Shown here one piece after another: positions 17,127 to 26,274 of a stretch of 64,000 bases of DNA. Each line of letters opens with the position of its first letter. Within the stretch, counting starts at the first letter, position 1. Both the position numbers and the translations under genes were made by a program. Origin of the DNA: Nocardioides cavernae. GTDB taxonomy: Bacteria > Actinomycetota > Actinomycetes > Propionibacteriales > Nocardioidaceae. The stretch covers positions 2,108,001-2,172,000 of the forward strand of contig NZ_JAFBCA010000001.1 of assembly GCF_016907475.1 (NCBI RefSeq), read 5' to 3'. The notes beneath the pieces were generated by a model. That model worked only from the letters and a program-made list of their open reading frames with translations, did not search any database and was not told where the DNA came from.

Positions 17127-17193
17127 GAGCGAAGCGAGACCACCATCAGGAACAGTGCACAGGGAGCCTCGTCGGCGCCCGGAGCGAAGCGAG
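17127..17193 (+). repeat. Two direct copies of GAGCGAAGCGAG in the ilvB-ilvN gap
   Basis: GAGCGAAGCGAG occurs at 17127-17138 and again at 17182-17193, framing the intergenic segment. The unit contains a partial palindrome (CGAAGCG). Similar short elements are scattered through many actinomycete genomes. It could affect mRNA stability or translation of ilvN, but nothing in the sequence proves a function. Confidence 0.5.
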
Positions 17194-17200
17194 GACGTCG

Positions 17201-18809
<1,609 letters not shown>

Positions 18810-18847
18810 GGTTCAGCGGCGGGACGGCCCTGGAGCCGTCTCGCGCA

Positions 18848-18901
18848 CCCTCCTGGGCAGGGCCGGCTACGCGGGGAACCCGCCGGCCCGGCCCAGGAGG
18901 G
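18848..18901. terminator. Long bidirectional hairpin between ilvC and the HMG-CoA lyase gene
   Basis: CCCTCCTGGGC (18848-18858) pairs with GCCCAGGAGGG (18891-18901), and inside it GGGCCGGC (18860-18867) pairs with GCCGGCCC (18882-18889), giving a 19-bp interrupted stem with a 14-nt loop. It covers the stop codon of the convergent lyase gene. It has no T-tract, as is usual in this genome. It marks the border between housekeeping genes and the catabolic island. Confidence 0.75.
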
Positions 18902-19763
18902 CGGGCGCCTGCTGGAGTCCGAGCCGCGCGCTGATCCAGGCGCCGGTGGCGGCGACGGACTCGCGGTCGACCCCTGTGGCGATTCCCGAGCGGTCCAGCA
19001 GGTAGGTGAGGTCCTCGGTGGCGATGTTGCCGGTCGCGCCGGGGGCGAACGGGCAGCCTCCGATACCGCCGGCCGACGCGTCGAGGACGCTCACACCCGC
19101 CTCGATCGCGGCGATCGCGTTGGCGTAGCCGGTGTTGCGGGTGTTGTGGAAGTGCGCCCGGATCGGCACCGACGCATCGAGTCCGCGGATCCCTCCGACC
19201 AGCTCGCGCACCTGGGCGGGGACGCCCACCCCGATCGTGTCGGCGATCGCCACCTCGTCCGGTCCGGCTTCGAGGCAGGCCCGGGCGACGTCGAGGACCC
19301 GTGCCGAGGGGACCTCGCCGTCGAACGGGCAGCCGAATGCCGCCGCGATCATCACGGTCGTGGCCAGGCCCGCGGCTCGTGCGTCAGCGGCCACCTGCTG
19401 CCAGGTCGAGACCTGCGCGGCGGTGTCGACGCCCTGGTTGCGCAGCGCCAGTCCGTCCGAGGCGACGACCACGACCGTCACCTCGTCGCAGCCCGCGGCG
19501 ACCGCGCGGTCGAGCCCGCGGCGGTTCAGCACCAGCCCGATCGAGCGCAGGCGGGGGTCGTCCCGGACGGCCGCGATGACGTCCTCGGCATCGGCCATCT
19601 GAGGCACCAGGTCGGGACGCGCGAAGGCCGTCACCTCGATCCGGCGCACGCCGGCGTCCAGGCAGCGGCGTACGAGGGTGGCCTTGTCCTCGGTCGAGAC
19701 CAGCCTCGCCTCGTTCTGCAGGCCGTCTCGGGGGGAGACCTCGACGATCTCGATGTCCGGCAC
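18867..19763 (-). CDS. Hydroxymethylglutaryl-CoA lyase family enzyme
   Basis: A 298-residue TIM-barrel lyase that cleaves 3-hydroxy-3-methylglutaryl-CoA or a related acyl-CoA (for example citramalyl-CoA type) into acyl-CoA and a keto or acetoacetate fragment. Visible are IVEVSPRDGLQNE (catalytic Arg and metal Asp), IRAHFHNTRNTGYANA (metal-binding HxH) and the catalytic Cys in GGIGGCPFAPGATGN. The start is placed at GTG 19763, which has a perfect AGGAGG nine bases upstream; a longer frame to 19799 would run across the divergent operators. It is the outermost gene of the island, reading away from a CaiB-type gene. Confidence 0.9.
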   Translation of the reverse strand: MPDIEIVEVSPRDGLQNEARLVSTEDKATLVRRCLDAGVRRIEVTAFARPDLVPQMADAEDVIAAVRDDPRLRSIGLVLNRRGLDRAVAAGCDEVTVVVVASDGLALRNQGVDTAAQVSTWQQVAADARAAGLATTVMIAAAFGCPFDGEVPSARVLDVARACLEAGPDEVAIADTIGVGVPAQVRELVGGIRGLDASVPIRAHFHNTRNTGYANAIAAIEAGVSVLDASAGGIGGCPFAPGATGNIATEDLTYLLDRSGIATGVDRESVAATGAWISARLGLQQAPALLGRAGGFPA

Positions 19764-19772
19764 CTGGGCGCA

Positions 19773-19778
19773 CCTCCT
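19773..19778 (-). promoter_or_regulatory. Ribosome binding site that fixes the lyase start
   Basis: AGGAGG on the minus strand lies 9 nt before the GTG at 19763. It shows that the ATG at 19799 is not the start and leaves 56 bp of divergent promoter region free for the palindromes at 19780-19808. Confidence 0.7.
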
Positions 19779-19779
19779 C

Positions 19780-19813
19780 ATATCAGATGTGCGAAGCATA
19801 TCTGATATACGAT
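19780..19813. promoter_or_regulatory. Paired AT-rich palindromes in the divergent lyase/CoA-transferase promoter
   Basis: ATATCAGAT (19780-19788) and ATCTGATAT (19800-19808) form a perfect 9-bp inverted repeat around an 11-bp centre. The right half is itself the palindrome ATATC-T-GATAT (19798-19808), and the left reads ATATC-A-GATGT. The next bases give ATATACGAT (19805-19813), the reverse complement of ATCGTATAT found at 46417-46425. Located 12 nt before the CoA-transferase start, it can act as an operator for both genes. Confidence 0.65.
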
Positions 19814-19819
19814 CCGCTC

Positions 19820-21037
19820 ATGACGACTGCAACCCCTGCGGCCACCGGGCCGCTCGCCGGTGTTCGGGTGCTGGAGGCGGGACAGCTGCTCGCCGGGCCC
19901 TTCGCCGGCCAGCTCATGGGCGATCTCGGCGCCGACGTGATCAAGGTCGAGCCGCCGGGCGTGGGCGACCCGATGCGGCAATGGGGTCGGGAGAAGGCCG
20001 AGGGCGCCTCGCTGTGGTGGCCGGTGGTGGCCCGCAACAAGCGGTCGGTCACCCTCGACCTGCGGCAGCAGGAGGGGCAGGAGCTCTTCGCCCGGTTGGT
20101 GGCGGACTGCGACATCGTGGTGGAGAACTTCCGCCCGGGCACGCTCGAGCGCTGGGGGCTGGGCTACGACCGGCTCCGCGAGCTCAACCCCGGCCTGGTC
20201 CTGGTGCGGGTCAGCGGCTACGGCCAGACCGGTCCCTACTCCTCCCGGGCGGGATACGGCTCGATCGGCGAGGCGATGGGGGGTCTGCGGCACGTCGTGG
20301 GGGAGCCGGACCGGCAGCCCTCGCGCACCGGCATCTCGATCGGCGACTCGCTGGCGGCCATGCACGCCGCGGTCGGCGCCCTGGCGGCACTGCGCCACCG
20401 TGACCAGACCGGTGAGGGTCAGGTCGTCGACAGCGCGATCTACGAGGCGGTGCTCGCGATGATGGAGAGCACGGTCACCGAGTGGGACGTCGCGGGCTAC
20501 CAGCGAGAGCGCACCGGTGCGGTGCTGCCGAACGTCGCGCCCAGCAACGTCTACCCGACCGCGGACGGCCAGATGGTCCTGGTCGCCGCCAACCAGGACT
20601 CGGTCTTCGGGCGACTCGCCGCCGCGATGGACGAGCCCGAGCTCGCCGCGCCGGGGAGCCCGTACGCCGACCACGTCGGCCGCGGTGACCGCCAGCAGGA
20701 GCTCGACGACCACATCGCCGTCTGGACGGCCGCGCACGACGCCGACGAACTGCTCGAGCTGCTGCATGCCGCCGGCGTCCCGGCCGGCCGCATCTATCGC
20801 GCGGCCGACATGCTGACCGACCCGCACTTCGCCGCTCGCGAGGCGATCGTCCGGGTCCAGGACCCCACCTTCGGATCGGTGGCCATGCAGAACGTCGTCC
20901 CCAAGCTGTCCGCCACCCCGGGATCTGTCCGGTGGACCGGTCCCGCGCTCGGCGCCCACAACGACGAGGTCTACGGAGGGCTCCTCGGGCTGACCGAGGC
21001 CGAGCGTGGCGACCTCGCGGACCGGGGCGTCATCTGA
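19820..21037 (+). CDS. CaiB/BaiF (class III) CoA-transferase 1
   Basis: A 405-residue CoA-transferase that moves CoA between carboxylic acids without a stable free intermediate. The N-terminal GVRVLEAGQLLAGPFAGQLM and LGADVIKVEPPGVGDPMRQW are family signatures, and the likely catalytic Asp is in GISIGDSLAAMHAA (about residue 175). The ATG at 19820 is 12 nt past the operator palindrome. It starts a three-gene unit with the amidase-like and cupin genes (1-nt and 4-nt overlaps). In context it may activate a substituted C4 dicarboxylic acid such as a mesaconate-type product. A second family member is at 58073. Confidence 0.92.
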   Translation: MTTATPAATGPLAGVRVLEAGQLLAGPFAGQLMGDLGADVIKVEPPGVGDPMRQWGREKAEGASLWWPVVARNKRSVTLDLRQQEGQELFARLVADCDIVVENFRPGTLERWGLGYDRLRELNPGLVLVRVSGYGQTGPYSSRAGYGSIGEAMGGLRHVVGEPDRQPSRTGISIGDSLAAMHAAVGALAALRHRDQTGEGQVVDSAIYEAVLAMMESTVTEWDVAGYQRERTGAVLPNVAPSNVYPTADGQMVLVAANQDSVFGRLAAAMDEPELAAPGSPYADHVGRGDRQQELDDHIAVWTAAHDADELLELLHAAGVPAGRIYRAADMLTDPHFAAREAIVRVQDPTFGSVAMQNVVPKLSATPGSVRWTGPALGAHNDEVYGGLLGLTEAERGDLADRGVI

Positions 21038-21684
21038 TGGACCTGTCCGACGACTACGCCGCTGCCGGGTTCATGGGCCGCCTCGGCTTCGGGGCGCGTC
21101 CCGCCGTCGTCGTGGTCGACGTGGTGCGCGCCTACCTCGAGCCCGGTTCGCCGCTGGCCGACGGCGCCGGCCGCTTCGAGGGCGCCCGGGCGAGCGCTGC
21201 CCGGGTCGTGAGGGCAGCGCGTGCTGCCGGACACCCGGTGGTGTTCACCCGGGTGCGCCTGATGCCCGGGCGCGCCGACGCCGGGCTCTTCGGCCAGAAG
21301 GTGCCCGGGCTCGTCGTCTTCGAGGAAGGATCGCCGCTGGCGGAGTTCCCCGACGACCCCGCGCCGCTGGCGGGGGAGGTGGTGGTCGCCAAGCAGTACG
21401 CCTCGGCGTTCTTCGGCACCAGCCTCGCCTCCACCCTGAACGCCTGGGACGTCGACACCGTGGTGGTGGTCGGCTTCTCCACCAGCGGCTGCGTGCGCGC
21501 CACCGCCCTCGACGCCCTCCAGCACGGGTTCCGCCCGATCGTGGTCGCCGAGGCGTGCGGGGACCGGGCCGACTGGGCACACGCCCAGAACCTGTTCGAC
21601 CTCGACGCCAAGTACGCCGACGTGCTCGGCGAGCGCGAGGTGCTCGACCACCTCACCACCCACCCCGGAGGAGCAGCCCGATGA
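21037..21684 (+). CDS. Isochorismatase-family amidohydrolase (maleamate/N-carbamoylsarcosine amidase-like)
   Basis: A 215-residue cysteine hydrolase. The catalytic triad of the family is visible: Asp in VVVVDVVRAY, Lys in VVAKQYASAFFGT and Cys in VGFSTSGCVRATALDAL. The cis-peptide region and the FFGTSLASTLNAW segment match the N-carbamoylsarcosine amidase/maleamate amidohydrolase (NicF) side of the family rather than isochorismatases. The start ATG overlaps the stop of the CoA-transferase gene. Hydrolysis of a maleamate or other unsaturated half-amide to ammonia and a dicarboxylate would fit its neighbours; this specificity is inferred. Confidence 0.85.
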   Translation: MDLSDDYAAAGFMGRLGFGARPAVVVVDVVRAYLEPGSPLADGAGRFEGARASAARVVRAARAAGHPVVFTRVRLMPGRADAGLFGQKVPGLVVFEEGSPLAEFPDDPAPLAGEVVVAKQYASAFFGTSLASTLNAWDVDTVVVVGFSTSGCVRATALDALQHGFRPIVVAEACGDRADWAHAQNLFDLDAKYADVLGEREVLDHLTTHPGGAAR

Positions 21685-22301
21685 TCCCGACCGACCCCAG
21701 CCCGCTCGTGCCCCCGACCGCACCACGGACCGTCGACCTCGATGGCTCCGACCTGGTCTGGCGCAGCCATGCGATCTCCGGCTCGGACCAGGCCGCCGAG
21801 CTGGTGATGCTGCACCACGACCCCGAGCGGGAGACGCGCACCGTGATGGTGCGCTTCCCACCGGCCTGGCGGCGCGACGCGGTCGGGCACCAGCCCGCCG
21901 GCGAGGAGATGGTGCTCCTGACCGGCGCGCTGACGATCAGCGGGCACACGGCGACGGCCGGCAGCTATCTGCTCATCGAGCCCCGCGCGACCCGGTCGGC
22001 CAGCTCCACTGTCGACGGGACCCGGGCGCTGGTGTGGTTCTCAGGCCCCGGTGGCGGGTGGAGCGAGGGATCGGCCGAGGCCGCGGGCTCGATCAGGGTC
22101 GCGCCGCTCGACGGCAGCCTCTCCCGCTCCGCCAACGACGTGATGTCCGGGTCGGTCACCGTGCACGACGACCTCGCCGAGCAGACCTTCCCGTGCGACG
22201 TCGACGTGCTCTGGACCGCCCACCGTCGCTGGGCGCACGTCGTTTCCGGCGATCTCGTCCCGGCCCACAGCGGCCCGGCCGTCGTCCGGCGCTGGGCCTA
22301 G
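21681..22301 (+). CDS. Cupin-domain protein
   Basis: A 206-residue protein with a bicupin-like beta-rich pattern. The N-terminal half contains WRRDAVGHQPAGEEMVLLTG and GSYLLIEPRATR, which is the cupin two-motif pattern with a His and Glu as possible metal ligands. The second half is more degenerate. It resembles the ChrR/DUF4437-type anti-sigma or ring-cleaving cupins, but not closely enough for a function. It is the last gene of the CaiB-amidase-cupin unit (ATGA overlap) and converges on the MFS gene. Confidence 0.7.
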   Translation: MIPTDPSPLVPPTAPRTVDLDGSDLVWRSHAISGSDQAAELVMLHHDPERETRTVMVRFPPAWRRDAVGHQPAGEEMVLLTGALTISGHTATAGSYLLIEPRATRSASSTVDGTRALVWFSGPGGGWSEGSAEAAGSIRVAPLDGSLSRSANDVMSGSVTVHDDLAEQTFPCDVDVLWTAHRRWAHVVSGDLVPAHSGPAVVRRWA

Positions 22302-22316
22302 GGATCCGCCGCCCGG

Positions 22317-23687
22317 TCAGCCCCGGATCGCCCGGGCGGCATCCTGGTCGTAGTGCCCGATCGTGCGCCGCAGCACGATGAGCGTGAGGAAGAGCGGCGG
22401 CAGCAGCGCCAGCAGGGCGAGCGGGAGCGAGCCCACCGCATCGGAGACGACCCCGACCAGCAGGGGACCGGCCGCGCCGCCGAGCGTCATGAGGAACTGG
22501 AGCAGCGCGAAGCCCAGCCCCCGACGGCTGGCCGGCACGACGTCCGCCGATGCCGCCGTCAGGTTCGGGATGGCGCCGGCGAAGCCCACGCAGGCCAGCG
22601 CGACCAGCGTCAGGCGTAGGGGCAGGCCGGGCAGCAGCACCGCGCCGGTGAGCGAGACGGCACCGAGCAGCAGGAACCAGAGGGCGGTGCGCAGCCGCCA
22701 GGCGGACCTGACGCCGTGGCCGCGGTCGCCGATCCGGCTGCCGAGGATGATGCCGATCACGATGCCCGTTCCGCCCACGCCGCCGGCCAGGCCGGCTGCG
22801 GCGTCGTAGCCGAGGTCCTCGGTGCGCTGGAGCAGCGTCGGCAGCCAGTAGAAGAGGCCGCCCAGTCCGAGGTAGAGCAGCGAGAGGCTGGCGATCACGC
22901 CCCTGAGTGCTCGGATGTCCAGCAGCTCGCGCGCCTCGCGCATCATCGAGTGGCGGTCCGCGAGCGTGGGTGCCGCGTGGGTCTCGCCAGCAGCGGTGCC
23001 GCGCATCTGGTCGATCCGGTCGCCCAGGCCGCGCAGCGGCTCCCGGACGGTGAGGACCAGGAGCGCGACCAGCGCGCCGGGGACCGCGACGATGAAGAAG
23101 ACCGCCCGCCAGCCGACGGCCTCGGCGAGTGCGCCGCCGACGGCGACCCCCACTGGCAGCCCCATGTAGTAGCCCGCCCGCTCCAGGCCGTACGCCTTCC
23201 CGCGCGTCTGGCCCGGGTAGTAGTCGGCGAGGAGGCTGGAGGCCGGCGGGTTGTAGAGCTGGCCCGCCGCGCCGAGCACGATCCGGGTGATGAAGAAGAG
23301 CGCGAACGTGGTGGCCAGGCCGCTGAGCACCGAGCAGACGGCCCAGACCAGCACGACCAGGGCGATGATCGACGTACGCCGTCCGGTGTCGGCCAGTCGG
23401 CCCGCCGGGAGCAGCAGGACCACGCCCGCGACTGCCGCTGCGGTCGGGATCGCACCGGCCATGGTGTCGCCGAAGCCGAAGTGGTCCTGGATGGCTGGCA
23501 GGGCGCCGGCGACCAGGTTGAACTCCACGCGGTCGATGAAGGCGACCAGCGCCACCACCACTGCGGGCCACCAGCCGAACGGCGCACCCCTGCCGAGGTC
23601 GACGCTGACGGCGGCCCGCCCGGGGAACGCCTCGACCTGAACCTGGTCGGGCGACTGCGTGGATTCGGCGCCCTCGACGTCCGACAT
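22317..23687 (-). CDS. MFS transporter (anion:cation symporter-like)
   Basis: A 456-residue inner-membrane protein with twelve hydrophobic segments, a hydrophilic N-terminus of about 35 residues and the MFS loop motif GRLADTGRRTSIIAL between segments 2 and 3. The RVEFNLVAGALPAIQDHFG segment of helix 1 resembles the ACS/hexuronate-aromatic acid branch. The ATG at 23687 has AGGAG upstream. It is divergent from the tandem nitrilase gene over a 75-bp gap that contains an operator-like palindrome. Probably takes up an acid processed by the cluster, or exports one. Confidence 0.9.
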   Translation of the reverse strand: MSDVEGAESTQSPDQVQVEAFPGRAAVSVDLGRGAPFGWWPAVVVALVAFIDRVEFNLVAGALPAIQDHFGFGDTMAGAIPTAAAVAGVVLLLPAGRLADTGRRTSIIALVVLVWAVCSVLSGLATTFALFFITRIVLGAAGQLYNPPASSLLADYYPGQTRGKAYGLERAGYYMGLPVGVAVGGALAEAVGWRAVFFIVAVPGALVALLVLTVREPLRGLGDRIDQMRGTAAGETHAAPTLADRHSMMREARELLDIRALRGVIASLSLLYLGLGGLFYWLPTLLQRTEDLGYDAAAGLAGGVGGTGIVIGIILGSRIGDRGHGVRSAWRLRTALWFLLLGAVSLTGAVLLPGLPLRLTLVALACVGFAGAIPNLTAASADVVPASRRGLGFALLQFLMTLGGAAGPLLVGVVSDAVGSLPLALLALLPPLFLTLIVLRRTIGHYDQDAARAIRG

Positions 23688-23734
23688 CGGCGATGCTCCT
23701 ATCGTGCGGGTGGCAGGTGTGTCAGGCTAAACCA

Positions 23735-23751
23735 GATATCGTAAAAGATAT
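23735..23751. promoter_or_regulatory. AT-rich operator-like palindrome before the nitrilase gene
   Basis: GATATCGTAAAAGATAT sits in the MFS/nitrilase divergent gap. ATATC and GATAT arms are separated by six bases, and GATATCGTA matches the site at 46414. It ends directly before the nitrilase ribosome site, so a bound repressor would block that transcript. Confidence 0.6.
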
Positions 23752-23765
23752 AGGAGAATGAGTTG
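23752..23765 (+). promoter_or_regulatory. Ribosome site, two-codon ORF and TTG start of the nitrilase gene
   Basis: AGGAG (23752-23756) is followed by ATG AGT TGA (23758-23766), and the nitrilase start TTG (23763-23765) overlaps that stop. The family N-terminus LRVAAVQFSV needs the TTG. A start-stop mini-ORF sharing the ribosome site may lower or tune translation. Confidence 0.45.
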
Positions 23766-25391
23766 ACCACCCTGCGCGTCGCCGCCGTCCAGTTCTCCGT
23801 GACCGAGGACGTCACGGCCAACCTCCACACCTGCCTGCGGATGACCGACCGGGCCGTCGCCCGCGGCGCCCGGGTCGTGGTGCTGCCGGAGTTCTGCAAC
23901 CACGTCTCGTGGTACGACGACCGCGCGCACGCGCGCCGGATGGCCGTGACCCTCGACGGGCCGTTCGTGGCGGCGCTCGCGGCCAAGGCGGCCGAGCACG
24001 GGATCCACCTGATGGCCAACTGCACGCTGGCGCGACCCGACGGGCGCACCACGGGGACCAACCTGCTCTTCGGCCCGACCGGCGACCTGCTCGCCTCGAG
24101 CGACAAGCAGGTGCTGATGGGCAGCGAGCGTGACCACCTCGACCCGGCCGTCGAGGCCTCGGCAGTGGTGGACACCGAGCACGGCCGGCTCGGGATGTAC
24201 TCCTGCATGGACGGGGTGATCAACGAGACCCCACGGATGCTGGCCGTGGGCGGCGCCCAGGTCCTGCTCAACAGCCTCAACTCCTTCGCCCTCGACGAGG
24301 CGTCGCTGCACGTGCCGGTCAGAGCCGTGGAGAACCGCGTCTGGGTGGTCGCCGCCAACAAGGTCGGCCCACTGGTGCCCCAGCGGAGCATCGAGGTGGT
24401 GGCCGAGAAGGTCGGCGTACCGGTCGACCTGCTGCACGGCGCGGGGGAGAGCCAGATCGTCGCGCCCGACGGCACCGTGGTCGCAATCGGTCCGCGCACC
24501 GGCGAGGCGGTCGTGGTCGCCGACATCGACGTGCACGACGCCGACGACAAGCAGCGCCCCGACGGCACCGACGTCCTCGCCGCGCGTCGCCCCGAGCTCT
24601 ACGCCGCGATCATCGAGGCACCGGTGGGTCGCCGGGCGCCCGGTGGTGCGGCGCAGATGCAGGCAGCCGTGATCTGCCCGGCCCCCGGCGACGACGTCCA
24701 CGAGCTGCTGGTCGAGGCGCTCGGCACCGGTGCAGACCTCGTGGTCCTGCCCGAGCTCGCCGGCCCCTCGGCCGACGAGATCGCCTCGGCGATCACGGCC
24801 GGTCCCCACCGCGATGCCCTCGTGGTGACCACGGCGGCCGAAGGAGGAACCCATGCAGGGCTGGTCGTGGGCGCCGACGGCGTGCGGCTGCGGCAGCCAC
24901 AGCTGCACGACAGCGCTCGGCACTCGTCCTGGGCCACCGCCACCGGCGAGCAGCTCCTGGTCCTCGCGACTCCGTGGGGTCGACTGGCCGTCGTCGTCGG
25001 TGACGACGCGCTCTATCCGGAGACGTTCAGGCTCGCGGCCCTGGCGGACGCCGACGTGGTCGCCGTGCCCTTCACGGTCGCGACAGCCTCCGACCTCGAG
25101 CCCCTGCTGCTCGAGCGAGCCGCGGAGAACCGGCTCAACCTCGCCGTCGCCAGCCCGGTGGGCGAGCACGGCGCAGGAGGCCTGGTCCCGCTGTCGGCCG
25201 ACTTCACGTTGTGGACCGAGTGGTCCCGGCCGTTCTCCGGCGTGATCAGCCGCCCCGAACCGGTGAGGTCGACCGGGCCGCTGACGGTGGGCACGCTACG
25301 GCCCGCCTGCGCGGTCAACCGGTTCGTCACCCGAGGCACCGACCTGGTCGACGGCCGGCCCTGGGCGCTGGCCGGAGCGCTCGCCCGCTGA
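23763..25391 (+). CDS. Tandem carbon-nitrogen hydrolase (nitrilase superfamily), second domain inactive
   Basis: A 542-residue protein with two nitrilase-fold domains. Domain 1 (about residues 1-280) has the full Glu-Lys-Cys triad: E43 in VVLPEFCNH, K115 in SSDKQVLMG and C148 in GMYSCMDGVINETPR. Domain 2 (about 295-540) keeps VVLPELAGPS but carries VVVGDDALYPE where a Cys is expected, so it should be catalytically dead and may bind ligand or scaffold. Usual family members are about 270-320 residues. It would hydrolyse an amide, nitrile or cyclic imide product of the pathway. It starts at TTG and is followed convergently by the GntR gene. Confidence 0.85.
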   Translation: MTTLRVAAVQFSVTEDVTANLHTCLRMTDRAVARGARVVVLPEFCNHVSWYDDRAHARRMAVTLDGPFVAALAAKAAEHGIHLMANCTLARPDGRTTGTNLLFGPTGDLLASSDKQVLMGSERDHLDPAVEASAVVDTEHGRLGMYSCMDGVINETPRMLAVGGAQVLLNSLNSFALDEASLHVPVRAVENRVWVVAANKVGPLVPQRSIEVVAEKVGVPVDLLHGAGESQIVAPDGTVVAIGPRTGEAVVVADIDVHDADDKQRPDGTDVLAARRPELYAAIIEAPVGRRAPGGAAQMQAAVICPAPGDDVHELLVEALGTGADLVVLPELAGPSADEIASAITAGPHRDALVVTTAAEGGTHAGLVVGADGVRLRQPQLHDSARHSSWATATGEQLLVLATPWGRLAVVVGDDALYPETFRLAALADADVVAVPFTVATASDLEPLLLERAAENRLNLAVASPVGEHGAGGLVPLSADFTLWTEWSRPFSGVISRPEPVRSTGPLTVGTLRPACAVNRFVTRGTDLVDGRPWALAGALAR

Positions 25392-25397
25392 CCCAGG

Positions 25398-26105
25398 TCA
25401 GTCCGCGTCCTCCGCGGGGCGACGACGCAGGGCCGCGCGCAGCTCCTCTGCGCTGGCATCGAGGTGCGCCACCCAGGCGTCGCGGAACTCCTCGGCCTTC
25501 CCGGCCCTGGCCAGCTCGAGGAGGTGGCGGTGCTCGTCGATGCGTCCCTCCTGCGTCTCGGGCGCACTGTCGAGCTCGGCCATCAGCAGGTGCAGGTAGC
25601 GATCGGCGGCGTGCCAGAGCAGCTCGAGGACCCGCCGGTCCATGGCGCCCATGACGTCGGCCAGCAGGCTGGCGTGGTAGGCGTGGTGAGCGGCGGCCAG
25701 GGCGGCCGGCTCGCGCTCGATCCCGACGTAGTAGTCCAGCGCCTGCTCGGCGTCGTCGAGGCGCTCGGGGGTCATCTCCTTGACCGCCTCGACCGCGAGG
25801 TCGCCCTCGATGGTGCGCCGCAGTCGGTAGATGTCGTCGAGGTCCTCCAGGCTGAGCGAGGCGACGAGCGCCGAACGCCCCGGGCGGAGGCTGACGATGC
25901 CCTCGCTCTCGAGCCGCCGCAGCGCCTCACGGACCGGGATGTGGCTGACGTCGAACTGCTCGCACAGCTCCACGATCGACACCGCCGACCCGGGCTGGAT
26001 GTCCCCGACGAGCACGGCTCGCCGAAGCTCGTCGGTGACGCGATCGACCAGGGACAGGTGCTCGATCGGACGAACGGTGGACTCGGCTCGCGCGCGTCGC
26101 GCCAT
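25398..26105 (-). CDS. GntR-family regulator with FCD effector domain
   Basis: A 235-residue repressor-type regulator. The winged helix (about residues 12-80) reads LSLVDRVTDELRRAVLVGDI, with FDVSHIPVREALRRLESEG as recognition helix region. The FCD domain (about 95-220) shows the metal-site pattern of Asp/His residues (ALDYYVGIE, HAYHASLLA, EHRHLLELARAG). It is the only regulator inside the catabolic island and is divergent from the flavin reductase-fusion operon. FadR/VanR-type proteins bind AT-rich palindromes containing GTATAC-like cores, so the GATATYGTATAT-type islands are natural candidates for its sites. The effector could be a carboxylate intermediate. Confidence 0.92.
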   Translation of the reverse strand: MARRARAESTVRPIEHLSLVDRVTDELRRAVLVGDIQPGSAVSIVELCEQFDVSHIPVREALRRLESEGIVSLRPGRSALVASLSLEDLDDIYRLRRTIEGDLAVEAVKEMTPERLDDAEQALDYYVGIEREPAALAAAHHAYHASLLADVMGAMDRRVLELLWHAADRYLHLLMAELDSAPETQEGRIDEHRHLLELARAGKAEEFRDAWVAHLDASAEELRAALRRRPAEDAD

Positions 26106-26240
26106 GGGTCTGCAGTCCTCTCACCAGGTGTCCGCCGGTCCCGGGATCGAGTCGGCGGGCGGAATCATAGATCCTCGCCGATTTGATGCTCCCACGACAA
26201 CGAACTGTTCTTCCGTTCCATCTTGCGCGATTGCAACATT

Positions 26241-26253
26241 GATATTGTATATT
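26241..26253. promoter_or_regulatory. AT-rich operator/promoter island before the flavin reductase fusion operon
   Basis: GATATTGTATATT, 21 nt before the start at 26275, differs from the site at 46414 (GATATCGTATATT) by a single base. TATATT may double as a -10 box. On the gntR side, CATAGATC (26165-26172) resembles the TAGATCAT-type islands at 34086 and 55427 and may give gntR its own control. Confidence 0.6.
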
Positions 26254-26274
26254 CTGTCATGAGAGGGGGTCGCC

